From Spirosoma panaciterrae DSM 21099 (GTDB taxonomy: Bacteria; Bacteroidota; Bacteroidia; Cytophagales; Spirosomataceae), in NCBI RefSeq assembly GCF_000374025.1, contig NZ_KB893228.1, positions 186,001 through 250,000 of the forward strand: 64,000 nucleotides of DNA, read 5' to 3'. Both the position numbers and the translations under genes were made by a program. The notes beneath the pieces were generated by a model. The model was not told the DNA's origin and made no database searches. It worked only from the letters and a program-made list of their open reading frames with translations. Position 1 is the stretch's first letter; the number at the start of each line of letters is the position of its first letter. Shown here piece by piece: positions 32,740 to 41,640 of the stretch.

Positions 32740-33078
32740 TCAGGGATTCAGAAACGCTTCACCAATAGACGTTAACTCCAGCAAGTGAGGAAAGATGTGC
32801 AAAGTTTTTGCGGTAAGACTATATTCAACCCGTGGCGGCACTTCGTTGTAAGACTTTTTTTCGATAACGCCCAACTCGACCAGTGCTTTAAGTTCCTGTA
32901 TCAAAACTTTCTCGCTCACTTCAGGAATCATGCGCCTAAGCTCGCCATACCGCCGGGCCTCGGTACCAATTTGATAAATAATATATAACCGCCACTTTCC
33001 ACAAATGATATCTAATGTTTTCTTCAGGGCTGTATGGTTAAAAAAGTGGGGCTTGGGAGCGTTTATTGGTTCGTTCAT
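32740..33078 (-). CDS. HxlR-family winged-helix regulator
   Basis: The 112-residue protein has the HxlR core: LDIICGKWRLYIIYQIG, RRYGELRRMIPEVSEKVLIQELKALVELG (recognition helix) and PPRVEYSLT. Its conserved Cys (ICGKW) is the redox- or aldehyde-sensing residue in HxlR relatives. HxlR proteins bind palindromic operators as dimers, often in front of their own or a neighbouring gene. A perfect ACTAACC-tttt-GGTTAGT palindrome lies 14 nt upstream of the start (33092-33109) and is the obvious autoregulatory candidate. The target genes are unknown. Confidence 0.93.
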   Translation of the reverse strand: MNEPINAPKPHFFNHTALKKTLDIICGKWRLYIIYQIGTEARRYGELRRMIPEVSEKVLIQELKALVELGVIEKKSYNEVPPRVEYSLTAKTLHIFPHLLELTSIGEAFLNP

Positions 33079-33091
33079 GAGGAATCTTATT

Positions 33092-33109
33092 ACTAACCTT
33101 TTGGTTAGT
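33092..33109. promoter_or_regulatory. Palindromic operator candidate for the HxlR regulator
   Basis: ACTAACC (33092-33098) and GGTTAGT (33103-33109) form a perfect inverted repeat with a TTTT centre, in the leader of the HxlR gene. Its size and place fit a self-binding site. Confidence 0.65.
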
Positions 33110-33458
33110 TAACTTACTGATTAAAAGGCACTTGCAACGTCATGAGCAAATATAGATATTTTAATTTAATCTGCACTACAAACTATATTTTGCCAAATTA
33201 TTTGAGCTTAAATCGCATACAGTAACTCTTTGTTAGTCAACACAAAAATTAACGCACAAATTGTTAGCATATGGTCCTATGAGGATAAAACTGTAAAATC
33301 TATGTCCATAATTCCCTTCCAGCAGAATATAATTGATATACCTGGATTTGACTTTGATCTCTTTACGACCTAAGTGTTTATTAGCCTCTCTTCTGATCCA
33401 TCAAACTTCTATACAATAGTGTCCAGAACAAGCGTAGCTGTTTTCTTTGCATAAGAAT
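33110..33458. other. AT-rich intergenic region upstream of miaA
   Basis: About 350 bases without a convincing gene. A 23-codon ORF at 33302-33373 was judged insufficient. No exact TAnnTTTG box was found on the plus strand. The region should carry the miaA promoter and perhaps part of the HxlR control region. Confidence 0.5.
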
Positions 33459-34421
33459 ATGGAGCTACCGTTCGAGGCTGCCTTGTCTCCCTGCTCAGCA
33501 GAAATAACCTCTAAGAATGATTTTGTGAAAACATTGCTTGTGATAGCCGGACCAACAGCCGTTGGCAAAACGGCCCTGTGTGTTCGATTGGCAAAACGAT
33601 TACAGACGGATGTCGTATCGGCCGATTCTCGCCAGCTATATCGTGAACTGAACATTGGTACGGCGAAACCGACATCGGACGAAATGGATGGTGTTCGGCA
33701 TCATTTTATCAACTCTCATTCCATTACGGATGCCGTAAACGCTGGCCGATATGAACGGGAATGCCTGGCTGTATTAGCCGACTTGTTTCAACAAAAAGAT
33801 GTCGTGATTTTATCGGGCGGGACTGGTTTATATATCAACGCTGTTTGTTTTGGCCTCGACGATATGCCCGTAGTAGATCCAACACTGCGTGAACGTTTGC
33901 TGAGCCGTCTGCAAAGAGAAGGGTTATCCACACTTCAGCAGGAGTTACGTCTGTTAGATCCGGTTTATGCCGAAACGGCCGACTTGCAGAACCCGATTCG
34001 GGTAACCAGAGCCCTTGAAGTATGTTTGTCGACTGGCCAACCGTATTCGTCGTTCCGGCGCAGGCAGGTAGCCGAGCGTCCATTTCAGCCAGTTATGGTT
34101 GCTCTTGAACGCCCACGCGACGAATTATATGCCCGTATTGACGCTCGTATGGAGGCCATGCTTGATGCTGGCCTGGTTGATGAAGTTCGTACGCTTACAC
34201 CCTACCGCGATTTACCGGCCTTGCAAACGGTAGGCTATCAGGAAGTATTTCCTTATCTGGAAGGAACGTACGATTACGATGAAATGGTGCGTCTGCTCAA
34301 ACGCAACTCCCGACGTTATGCCAAGCGGCAGCTAACCTGGTTTCGAAACCAGGGAAACTATATCTGGGTAGCCCCCGATGATGAAGAAAAAGTGATTAGG
34401 TGTATGATGTATGATGTATGA
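33459..34421 (+). CDS. miaA: tRNA dimethylallyltransferase
   Basis: This enzyme transfers a dimethylallyl group to N6 of A37 in tRNAs that read UNN codons. The 320-residue product carries the P-loop AGPTAVGKT, the SADSRQLYREL segment with the catalytic Asp, GTAKP, GGTGLY and QTVGYQEV. The ATG at 33459 is chosen; a TTG at 33447 would add four residues. The C-terminal residues MMYDV are encoded by the TGTATGA repeat that forms the arm of the following hairpin, and the TGA stop lies inside it. The C-terminus may therefore have been reshaped by the repeat. Confidence 0.95.
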   Translation: MELPFEAALSPCSAEITSKNDFVKTLLVIAGPTAVGKTALCVRLAKRLQTDVVSADSRQLYRELNIGTAKPTSDEMDGVRHHFINSHSITDAVNAGRYERECLAVLADLFQQKDVVILSGGTGLYINAVCFGLDDMPVVDPTLRERLLSRLQREGLSTLQQELRLLDPVYAETADLQNPIRVTRALEVCLSTGQPYSSFRRRQVAERPFQPVMVALERPRDELYARIDARMEAMLDAGLVDEVRTLTPYRDLPALQTVGYQEVFPYLEGTYDYDEMVRLLKRNSRRYAKRQLTWFRNQGNYIWVAPDDEEKVIRCMMYDV

Positions 34422-34468
34422 TATAGGGTGTGTACACATCATACATCATACATCATACATCATACATC
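34401..34468. repeat. Repeat-armed hairpin of 7-nt units, overlapping the miaA stop
   Basis: The left arm (34401-34422) is three copies of TGTATGA and the right arm (about 34437-34468) is more than four copies of the inverse TCATACA. The stop codon of miaA (34419-34421) lies in the left arm. Both arms are near-perfect tandems, the cleanest example of the repeat-word architecture. The rhodanese gene converges from the other side, so it may also terminate transcription. Confidence 0.85.
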
Positions 34469-34480
34469 TAATTGTATCAT

Positions 34481-34774
34481 CTACTGTGCCCGATAGGCCA
34501 GCATGCCACCAATTACATTACGGACGTTATTGAATCCATTCTGTTCCAGTATTTGCTGGGCCATACCACTCCGTTTACCAGAACGGCACAGAACAATCAC
34601 CTCTTCATCCTGCAGGTCTTCGATCTCGTCCAGATTATAGGGCAGATCACCAAGTGGAATCAGTCGGACACCAATGTTGTCGGCTTCATATTCATGTGGT
34701 TCGCGCACATCGATCACATTGAGCGTTTCGCCTTTCTCAAGCCGTTCTTTCAGTTCCTGTACGGTAATATCCAT
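34481..34774 (-). CDS. Single-domain rhodanese-like protein
   Basis: The 97-residue protein is one rhodanese domain: LNVIDVREPHEYEADNI and the active-site loop VLCRSGKRSGMAQQ, whose Cys carries the persulfide. Such proteins transfer sulfane sulfur or act as thiol carriers. The start at 34774 (MDITVQELKERL) is preferred over 34780. It is the last gene of a minus-strand run downstream of the T9SS protein gene, separated from it by a hairpin. No specific pathway is indicated by its neighbours. Confidence 0.92.
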   Translation of the reverse strand: MDITVQELKERLEKGETLNVIDVREPHEYEADNIGVRLIPLGDLPYNLDEIEDLQDEEVIVLCRSGKRSGMAQQILEQNGFNNVRNVIGGMLAYRAQ

Positions 34775-34780
34775 AATCAT

Positions 34781-34841
34781 CGATGGTCAGCAGTCGGTAG
34801 CCACCCGTACGTTATCCCTAACTGACAACGAATGACCATCG
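34781..34841. repeat. Inverted repeat between the T9SS protein and rhodanese genes
   Basis: CGATGGTCA (34781-34789) pairs with TGACCATCG (34833-34841). The right side contains further words of the same kind (ACTGACAACGAATGACCATCGACCAATGAC). It looks like a short member of the repeat-armed hairpin class, and would lie 3' of the T9SS gene on the minus strand. Confidence 0.6.
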
Positions 34842-34855
34842 ACCAATGACTTGAT

Positions 34856-36826
34856 TTAATGTTGAATAATTAATTTCTGTACCACTGCCCGCTGGTCGAC
34901 GAAAAGACGAATCAAGTAGAGGCCGTCGGGAAGGTGACTAAGATCTAACGTTTGTTGACCCCGACTTGGTTCGACTGACAATAAGGTTTGTCCACCTATA
35001 TTGAGTACATCCAGGCGAGTGAGCCTGGTGTTGTCCCAGCGAATCAGGCCGGTAGTTGGGTTCGGGTAAGTCTGAAGCAGGCTTAACGGCTCGGGTTCTG
35101 TGGTGGGGGTCAGTATCCCTTTTTTATCCATCACAGGCCGAAGCATAAAAGCGCCGTTTATCTGGAAGGCTCCAATGGGTTTACCCGTATTATCCTTGCG
35201 TAGATTCTGCTCCCAGTTGGCTCCTCCATTATAGAATATATTTTCGCCAAACGGGCTATTCTTGTCAAATCCAATCCGTAATAAACTTGTATCTGCGCTG
35301 GCAATCTGCTGATAGCCCACATAAAAGGTATCCTGTACGATCACATTTTTTGTAAACTTATAATCGACAAATCCATTCCGGGTTGAAGGATATTGCATCG
35401 TAAACGATTGCTGATACAAGGCGATTCCAGGCTTTCCTTTGTTATTACCGTAAATGGTCAACACAAACGACTGGCCTGTTTGATCGGTTGTGAAAGGGAC
35501 CAGACAGGCTCTGACTGCGCCAACCGTATCGGGCTTGTTCAGAGCAAACCGAACGGCTACCTGCTCACGCTGCCGGATTTGGTAGGCATATTCCCAGGCC
35601 CCATCATCGTAAGCATAATAATTATCGAGCACAGCTACTGATGAAATGGTATCGTTGCTGAGCAGCGTTTTCGGATTGGCGCTGAAAATCGGGTTTTGAG
35701 CATCGGCCGTTTCCAAATCGATTTCATAGCGTAACGACACTTTAGGCTGCGTCAGATCAACCGTTACGGTTGGCTTTACAGTTCGGCGCTGAAAGCCGTT
35801 GACAAACGTAGGCGCCGTAATGCTATTCTGCAACAGATTGCCCGTTAGCTCATCCCGTACAATAAACCGATGCGGTGTAGGGGTCGGGTTATTGATCAGG
35901 TTGTTAATGACAGTGCTCACCGTATCGGCTAGTTCGGCCTGCCCCTTCACTTTAAACTGCGCCATGGGCATGGCTGTATACCGTTTCAGCAAGGGAGTCA
36001 ACGCCTGTTGTGTCGCAATGTCGATCATTTCCTTATCGTTCGCATTACGCCCTTTGTTCAAATACACATAATCGATATTCCAGGTGTCGAAAGGTCCGGA
36101 ACGACGCCCATAGGTCCGGAACCGAAACGCAAAAGAACCATGCAGGTAATTGGCAGGAACCTGAACAAATGCCTGACTAAACACGGTATCGGCCTGCCCA
36201 CCAGCCTTTGCCCAAATCGTTTTCCAGCTACCGGCCGCATCTTTAAACTGTACCGTCAGCGAATCGGCCGTTTGAATTACCAGCGTATCGATGTGAATCC
36301 ACCGCGAGACACCACTTGCATCGACGTATGGTTTGTCGTAAGGTGATCGCTTTGTGGTCGAGGTGTCGGGCCGCTGAATTTGAAGCGCTCCCGGATCAGG
36401 CAGTTCGCCCAGCCCCTTTGCCTGCCAGTAAAAGCTCAGAAATACCCCACTGCTGGTAGTAAGCCCGGCCAGATTGATCGGTCTGGATTCGAGCGTATCC
36501 GTATACCCTTGTTCTAATGCCGCATTTCGCACGTAAGGGCGACCGTTGGCCTGTAGGCCATCGAAGGTGGCGACATTGATCGTCGGATGACCGATGGCCA
36601 TCGTATTATTGATATAAACCCCACTACCGGCTACCCAGCGAGCCGGATCGGGCTGAGTTGATCCCGAACGGGCAGCTGCCGAAGCAAAATCATCAAAAAA
36701 AGGAAGCGACAAGGAGTTTTGGGCGCGGATATCCTGGCCAAATAAGTTGCAGGCAACCAGCAACAGGCCGCAAAAAAATTGACGGGAAACAGCTATGTAT
36801 AGCAGACTACGTAACGAAATTCTCAT
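34856..36826 (-). CDS. T9SS-exported surface protein
   Basis: The 656-residue protein has a signal peptide (to about IRAQ) and a C-terminal type A sorting domain: LLQTYPNPTTGLIRWDN, LDVLNIGGQTLL and LPDGLYLIRLFVDQRAVVQKLIIQ. The middle is beta-rich with SLPFFDDFASA...W, a jelly-roll-like start seen in many Bacteroidota surface proteins, but no catalytic motif is recognised. The C-terminal domain routes the protein through the Por/T9SS to the outer surface. The gene follows the PASTA protein gene by 23 nt, so they may be co-transcribed. Confidence 0.85.
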   Translation of the reverse strand: MRISLRSLLYIAVSRQFFCGLLLVACNLFGQDIRAQNSLSLPFFDDFASAAARSGSTQPDPARWVAGSGVYINNTMAIGHPTINVATFDGLQANGRPYVRNAALEQGYTDTLESRPINLAGLTTSSGVFLSFYWQAKGLGELPDPGALQIQRPDTSTTKRSPYDKPYVDASGVSRWIHIDTLVIQTADSLTVQFKDAAGSWKTIWAKAGGQADTVFSQAFVQVPANYLHGSFAFRFRTYGRRSGPFDTWNIDYVYLNKGRNANDKEMIDIATQQALTPLLKRYTAMPMAQFKVKGQAELADTVSTVINNLINNPTPTPHRFIVRDELTGNLLQNSITAPTFVNGFQRRTVKPTVTVDLTQPKVSLRYEIDLETADAQNPIFSANPKTLLSNDTISSVAVLDNYYAYDDGAWEYAYQIRQREQVAVRFALNKPDTVGAVRACLVPFTTDQTGQSFVLTIYGNNKGKPGIALYQQSFTMQYPSTRNGFVDYKFTKNVIVQDTFYVGYQQIASADTSLLRIGFDKNSPFGENIFYNGGANWEQNLRKDNTGKPIGAFQINGAFMLRPVMDKKGILTPTTEPEPLSLLQTYPNPTTGLIRWDNTRLTRLDVLNIGGQTLLSVEPSRGQQTLDLSHLPDGLYLIRLFVDQRAVVQKLIIQH

Positions 36827-36849
36827 TTAGCATTCGTACCGGAAAGCGT

Positions 36850-37623
36850 TTATTGATCCGGCTCAACTGGACCCACGACCCACAAATCCATTGCTTCACC
36901 AACGCGAATGCGTTCACCAGACCGGGCTTCGGGTCGTTGCCGAACCACTGTTCCAACTTCCTTCTCCGGGTCTTCAACAGAAATAATCGTGCCGACTTTC
37001 AGATTTGACCCCTGAATGGTCAGCTTGGCTTCGTCGAGCGGTAACCCTACAACGTTGGGTACCTCAAACATCGTACTTCCCAGCCCATCACCAACCTCAA
37101 GATCGATCATCGCGCCCTTTGGTACGGGCGTACCGGGTGCAATTTCTTTACCATTATACAGTTGCCGAAGCACCGAATTTTTCGCTACATCAGGCACATA
37201 CGTTGTTTCGCCCTTTTCAAGGCCAAGAGATTTCAGATTTAGCTCGGCACTCCGAAGGGTTAAATCCTGCAGATTAGGCATGGATACCATAGGTGCCGTA
37301 CGCTTGATAAGTGTTATGTATATTTTTCGCCCTTCTTTTACCTTGGCATTGGGCCGTGGGTATTGCTGAAAAACCGTTAGGGGCTGCCAGCCAGCTACAT
37401 ATGCAGAATCTATTTCGTAACGAAGCCCTCGATCTTCGAGTAGGTTCTGCATTTCTTCGAAGCTAAGCTTGGTTACATCGGGCACCGTTATCGTTTGCCC
37501 GTGATTAGTCGTAAAAGGTAGGTAAACAAAGAAAAACCCCAGGAACAAAACGACCAGCAGGGATGCGATAATGCCAATTTGAATCAGCAGGTCAGAGACG
37601 GTACGGGTGCTGATCTTGATCAT
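36850..37623 (-). CDS. PASTA-domain membrane protein without a kinase
   Basis: The 257-residue protein has an N-terminal membrane helix (about 13-33, IGIIASLLVVLFLGFFFVYL) and then three PASTA repeats. The repeats are recognisable by TVPDVTKLSFEEMQNLLEDRGL, SMPNLQDLTLRSAELNLKSLGL and EVPNVVGLPLDEAKLTIQGSNL. PASTA repeats bind peptidoglycan or beta-lactams in Ser/Thr kinases and PBPs, but here no kinase or transpeptidase domain is attached, the usual form in Bacteroidota. It lies between ribE and the T9SS protein on the same strand. It probably senses or organises the cell wall (inferred). Confidence 0.88.
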   Translation of the reverse strand: MIKISTRTVSDLLIQIGIIASLLVVLFLGFFFVYLPFTTNHGQTITVPDVTKLSFEEMQNLLEDRGLRYEIDSAYVAGWQPLTVFQQYPRPNAKVKEGRKIYITLIKRTAPMVSMPNLQDLTLRSAELNLKSLGLEKGETTYVPDVAKNSVLRQLYNGKEIAPGTPVPKGAMIDLEVGDGLGSTMFEVPNVVGLPLDEAKLTIQGSNLKVGTIISVEDPEKEVGTVVRQRPEARSGERIRVGEAMDLWVVGPVEPDQ

Positions 37624-37685
37624 TCAGGAGGTATAAGTCGGGTTAATAAAGTAAGTACAGAAAACGCCAGCGTAGTGAGAAATGC

Positions 37686-38303
37686 TCACTTTACTACGTC
37701 GCCAGCTACAAAATAAGCGTTTCCCAGCATTTTTTTGATATACTTTCCGACAATATCGAACTCAAGGTTGACCTTGGCTCCCACTGCAAGGTCGCGGAAG
37801 GTTGTATGCTCGTATGTGTACGGAATGATGGTGACCCGAAAACGATCGGGCTGCGAATTGAAAACGGTTAAACTAACCCCATTGATACAAATCGACCCTT
37901 TCTCGACCGTAATATTCCCGGACTCATCGGGTTCATACTGAAAATCGAACAGCCAGCTTCCGTTCATATCCTGCACATGGGTACATACACCCGTCTGATC
38001 GACATGCCCCTGAACAATATGCCCATCAAATCGTCCATGGGCAGGCATACAACGTTCCAGATTGACTCGATCACCTACTTTCAACTGACCAAGGTTGGTT
38101 TTCCTGAGGGTTTCGTCAACAGCCGTAACGGTATAACTCCCATCGCTCACACTGGTGACCGTCAGGCAGACGCCGTTATGGCTGACACTCTGATCAATTT
38201 TCAATTCGGAGGCCATGCCTGACTCCAATCGGAACGTAAGGTTTGTTCCTTCCGATTCGATGGCCGATATAGTGCCGGTTGTTTCAACAATACCTGTAAA
38301 CAT
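37686..38303 (-). CDS. ribE: Riboflavin synthase, alpha subunit
   Basis: This enzyme dismutates two 6,7-dimethyl-8-ribityllumazines to riboflavin and a pyrimidine. The 205-residue product has two tandem lumazine-binding repeats: MFTGIVETTGTI...LKIDQSVSHNGVCLTVT and FDGHIVQGHVDQTGVC...EKGSICINGVSLTV. It is full length. It stands alone from the other rib genes. It is 62 nt upstream of the PASTA gene and 21 nt downstream of the methyltransferase gene, so it could be transcribed with the surface-sugar cassette, an odd mix of functions. Confidence 0.96.
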   Translation of the reverse strand: MFTGIVETTGTISAIESEGTNLTFRLESGMASELKIDQSVSHNGVCLTVTSVSDGSYTVTAVDETLRKTNLGQLKVGDRVNLERCMPAHGRFDGHIVQGHVDQTGVCTHVQDMNGSWLFDFQYEPDESGNITVEKGSICINGVSLTVFNSQPDRFRVTIIPYTYEHTTFRDLAVGAKVNLEFDIVGKYIKKMLGNAYFVAGDVVK

Positions 38304-38324
38304 AAAGTCAATAGTCGATAGTCT

Positions 38325-39101
38325 TCACCGTCCCACTGGATCGGTTATAACTACTATGAACAGCGAACTACCGAACGGGGTTCGGCGAAACAGTTTTTGT
38401 TCAATTTCTGTGATGCGATAGAGTGTGTCATTTAGCCAGGGAGTAGGCAAGTACACATCCGATTGAGCCTCTTCAGCCTTACGCCACCCTATTGCCAATT
38501 GAAGTCGCTGCCATTGCCGCATTAGCAAAATTGGGATGGAAAGCGCGAAACTCCAATAGGTCGAGTCGATAATCCGCATACCCATCCCCGACATCATTTT
38601 GGCAAAATCACTCAATACAAACCTCCGAATAACCCCTACTGCAATGTCATGTTGCCCTTCAAAAGCGTTAAAAGCATTGTTGTTGCTCACGAGAATCCCC
38701 CCTGGTTTCAACCGTTGCCGCAAGGCCCGCACCAACGGAAATAAATCCGTATCGGTAAAATAGCAGAATACGTCATTGCAGATAATCGCATCATACTGAT
38801 TATGGGGCTCAAAATGAGCCAGCTCGTTCAGATTCAGCGAGGTAACCGGCAGATTTCGTTGCCGACAAACAGCAATGGCGTCTGGCGACCCATCGATACC
38901 CCGCAAATCGGTATAGCCTTTCTTCCGCAGATACTCCAGCATGCCCCCCGTTCCGCAACCCGCATCCAGAATTTTTATTGTTTTCCGATCGCCAAATTGC
39001 TTACGCAGGGTGGTCTCTACCCGTTTGTGCAGGCTTCGATACCACCACAGCTGCCCTTCCAGCCGGGCCATTTTTTCAAATTCTTCCGAATGACCGATCA
39101 T
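38325..39101 (-). CDS. SAM-dependent methyltransferase of the surface-sugar cassette
   Basis: The 258-residue protein carries motif I ILDAGCGTGGMLEYL, the acidic post-I GIDGSPDAIAV, and YDAIICNDVFCYF with motif IV. The region LKPGGILVSNNN follows. The ATG at 39101 (MIGHSEEFEKMARLEG) is chosen; the frame to 39155 adds non-conserved sequence. The last ~80 residues are hydrophobic in part (WSFALSIPILLMR), suggesting membrane contact. It sits directly after the GT2 gene and may methylate a lipid-linked sugar or a related acceptor (inferred). Confidence 0.85.
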   Translation of the reverse strand: MIGHSEEFEKMARLEGQLWWYRSLHKRVETTLRKQFGDRKTIKILDAGCGTGGMLEYLRKKGYTDLRGIDGSPDAIAVCRQRNLPVTSLNLNELAHFEPHNQYDAIICNDVFCYFTDTDLFPLVRALRQRLKPGGILVSNNNAFNAFEGQHDIAVGVIRRFVLSDFAKMMSGMGMRIIDSTYWSFALSIPILLMRQWQRLQLAIGWRKAEEAQSDVYLPTPWLNDTLYRITEIEQKLFRRTPFGSSLFIVVITDPVGR

Positions 39102-39155
39102 AAAGAAAGCGCCAGCAAGCGAAATAGGGAAACAGTAAGCGGAACACACGGGCAT

Positions 39156-40085
39156 CTAGTCATTCACTCCCGCCCCCTTTCGTTCCTTTTCTACATAGGC
39201 GGGCATTCCGCTGTAAGCCATAAATAATTTACCCAGATACTCACCCAATACGCCTAAAAAGAGCATTTGTAAACTTACTCCCATTCCGATAGCCCATACA
39301 ATAATGCCCCAATCAGGAATACTCAGTGATGGCGTGACCCACCCTACAAGTAGATATACCCCCAGTAAAAGGCTTATAGCAAACAGACCGGCACCCAACA
39401 CCGTAAAAAGTCGGATCGGCCAGAGCGAGTACCCAATAAATACATTCAGGAATAAGCTGACCAATTTCCGGATCGTGTAGCTGGACCGCCCTTCGGTACG
39501 GGCATGGTGCGGCACTTCCACACTGGTTACGTGGCGCGTTACCCGAAAAATAAGGCCATCGATGTAGGGATAAGGCCCTTTATAGCGAATAATTTCATTG
39601 ATCACCTCCCGTCGGATCAGCTTAAAACTCGAGAGGTATAACTCGCGAGGCTTTCCAATGGAGTAGGTTGTTAGTGTATTAACGAGCCAACTGCCCAGGT
39701 TTCTGAACCAGTGGTGCTCTTTCTGGGCGTAACGGCTGTAGACGACATCATAATTACCCTGCTCAGCAGTAGCTACAAGCGTCAGAATGGCCTCTGGCGG
39801 ATTCTGAAAATCATCGTCGATGATCACGGCATATTTTCCGGCAACATGATTGAGCCCACACAGAACGGCATTGAATTCGCCAAAATTTTTTCGTAGCGAC
39901 ACAAACGTTACATTCGAATACCGACTCTCCAGTCGCTGGCATACGGCTTCTGACTCATCCCGACTGCCATCATTGACTAGCACAACGTCAAAATCCTGCC
40001 CCGACAGGCAATCCTGCAGACGCTCAACCAACGGCCCTATGGTTCGTTCGCTGTTGTAGACCGGGATAATGACAGAAAGCTTCAT
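39156..40085 (-). CDS. Membrane-anchored GT2 glycosyltransferase (DPM/GtrB-like)
   Basis: The 309-residue protein has an N-terminal GT-A domain: SVIIPVYNSERTIGPLVERL, VDVVLVNDGSRDES, YAVIIDDDFQNPPEAI (the DxD-like metal site) and two C-terminal membrane helices (about 230-253 and 265-288). This layout is that of dolichol- or undecaprenyl-phosphate sugar synthases. It probably loads a sugar from an NDP donor onto a lipid carrier at the inner membrane. The DegT aminotransferase and FdtA genes upstream could supply an amino-sugar donor. Confidence 0.92.
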   Translation of the reverse strand: MKLSVIIPVYNSERTIGPLVERLQDCLSGQDFDVVLVNDGSRDESEAVCQRLESRYSNVTFVSLRKNFGEFNAVLCGLNHVAGKYAVIIDDDFQNPPEAILTLVATAEQGNYDVVYSRYAQKEHHWFRNLGSWLVNTLTTYSIGKPRELYLSSFKLIRREVINEIIRYKGPYPYIDGLIFRVTRHVTSVEVPHHARTEGRSSYTIRKLVSLFLNVFIGYSLWPIRLFTVLGAGLFAISLLLGVYLLVGWVTPSLSIPDWGIIVWAIGMGVSLQMLFLGVLGEYLGKLFMAYSGMPAYVEKERKGAGVND

Positions 40086-40144
40086 ATAGACAAAAGCGGT
40101 ATGTGATGAACAAGGAATAACAGGCTGTTGGTTAATTTGCTCTG

Positions 40145-41248
40145 TCAGTCGTTCACTCGGGCGCTAAATTCGTTAATCGACTCAATAATATAGGCAACTT
40201 CGGCATCAGTCAGGGATGGATTGAGCGGTAAGCTCAACACCTCCCGATGCAATTGCTCCGAAATTGGAAACGACAGATTTTCATACGATTCGTAGGCCCG
40301 CTGTTTATGCGGTGGAATCGGATAATGAACGTCGGTGCTGATACCTCGTTCACGCAGGTAAGTCTGCAATTGATCACGACGTGGGTGACGAATAACAAAC
40401 AAATGCCAGACATCCTGCTCAATCTGATCGGCTGGGGGGAGGAGAATCTCGGGATTCCGAAGGCCATTCAGGTATTGGGTAGCCAATGCCCGTCTCCGCT
40501 TATTTTCGGCATCAAGACCAGGGAGTTTAGCCGATAAGATAGCTGCCTGAAACTCATCCAGGCGACTATTATGCCCCTGAAAATCATTGATATATTTTTT
40601 AGACGACCCATAGTTACGTAGGGCCCGTAAACGCTGAGCCAGGGCATCATCGTTGGTTGTAATGGCTCCAGCGTCACCAAGCGCCCCTAAATTCTTGCTT
40701 GGATAAAAGCTCCATCCGGCGGCATCGCCCAGATTCCCCGCCCGCTTCAGGTTATAGGAAGCCCCATGTGCCTGCGCGGCATCTTCAAGGATCTTCAAAC
40801 CATATTGCTCGGCCAGCTTTCTGATAGGGTGCATATCACAACAACGGCCATACAGATGTACAACAATGATAGCCCTCGTTTGTGTGGTTATTGCCGCTTC
40901 AATTCGGGTAGGATCCAGTAAATAGGTTTGAGGGTCCGGTTCAACCAGCACAGGCGTCAAGCCAGCCAGCGTAACACTGAGTACGGATGCGATATAAGCA
41001 TTCGATGCCACAATAACTTCGCTACCTGCCGGAAATTCCCAGGCTTTTAACACTAGTGTCAGCGCATCCAGACCGTTGGCTACACCAATACAATGCTTCG
41101 CCTGGCAATAGGCAGCAAACGCGGTTTCAAAGGTTTCTACCTCACGACCCAATACGTACCATCCCGATTTCAGGACTCGATCAGTGGCAGCCAGAATGGC
41201 AGACTCGTACGGTTCATTAACACGCTTGAGATCCAGAAAAGGAATCAT
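40145..41248 (-). CDS. fdtB: DegT/DnrJ/EryC1-type sugar aminotransferase (FdtB-like)
   Basis: This PLP enzyme of 367 residues converts a 3-keto sugar nucleotide to the 3-amino form. It opens [19 protein letters not shown]; the PLP-binding block has [10 protein letters not shown] and the catalytic Lys in [16 protein letters not shown]. The substrate loop contains [12 protein letters not shown]. Its start overlaps the end of the FdtA-type gene by 4 nt (ATG at 41248, stop at 41245), which strongly links the two. The specific sugar (dTDP-Fuc3N or Quip3N) cannot be decided from the sequence. Confidence 0.92.
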   Translation of the reverse strand: MIPFLDLKRVNEPYESAILAATDRVLKSGWYVLGREVETFETAFAAYCQAKHCIGVANGLDALTLVLKAWEFPAGSEVIVASNAYIASVLSVTLAGLTPVLVEPDPQTYLLDPTRIEAAITTQTRAIIVVHLYGRCCDMHPIRKLAEQYGLKILEDAAQAHGASYNLKRAGNLGDAAGWSFYPSKNLGALGDAGAITTNDDALAQRLRALRNYGSSKKYINDFQGHNSRLDEFQAAILSAKLPGLDAENKRRRALATQYLNGLRNPEILLPPADQIEQDVWHLFVIRHPRRDQLQTYLRERGISTDVHYPIPPHKQRAYESYENLSFPISEQLHREVLSLPLNPSLTDAEVAYIIESINEFSARVND

Positions 41249-41640
41249 TCGGAATCGGCCATAATCAGCCGACTATTGGGGTAAGGTTCGTAGATGTAAT
41301 CGTCTTTGTCGTAGGTCTCATTCGACACAACCAGCAAAATAGCATCGCTGGAGAACTCGTCCATAATGTGCCAGTCTTCTGGTTCCAGCACTAAACATTG
41401 GCGAGGAGATGTCAACTGAAATGTCGTTTCTTCTTCTCCATTGTTGGAATAAACCCGACAGCTTCCATTCAAACATATGAGCGCGTTCCAGGCACGAATA
41501 TGCCGATGGCCAGCCCGTGCTCCCTGCCCTGCTTCATAAATATAAAAAACACGCTGAATCACCCCTGGTATAATTTCTTCAAAAACGGTAAGATTGCCGT
41601 TCCCAGATGTGAATGTTTTTAATTCGTAAAGTTTAGCCAT
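41245..41640 (-). CDS. fdtA: FdtA/QdtA-type dTDP-sugar 3,4-ketoisomerase
   Basis: The 131-residue cupin matches FdtA/QdtA (WxcM-like) enzymes, which turn dTDP-4-keto-6-deoxyglucose into the 3-keto sugar. The key segment is [18 protein letters not shown] with the catalytic His pair, followed by [36 protein letters not shown]. The ATG at 41640 is chosen. It provides the substrate of the FdtB-like aminotransferase encoded directly downstream. An rmlA/rmlB pair is not in this window, so dTDP-sugar synthesis must be encoded elsewhere. A TACCTTTA box (near TAnnTTTG) lies at 41710-41717 on the minus strand. Confidence 0.9.
   Translation of the reverse strand: MAKLYELKTFTSGNGNLTVFEEIIPGVIQRVFYIYEAGQGARAGHRHIRAWNALICLNGSCRVYSNNGEEETTFQLTSPRQCLVLEPEDWHIMDEFSSDAILLVVSNETYDKDDYIYEPYPNSRLIMADSE

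Noticed and set aside
33302-33373. 23-codon ORF (MSIIPFQQNIID...) upstream of miaA
   Set aside because: Too short, with no ribosome-binding or conservation evidence; left as a possible but unsupported small peptide.
34401-34468. CRISPR-like tandem repeats
   Set aside because: The repeat unit is 7 nt with no spacers, the two blocks are inverted, and no cas genes are near.
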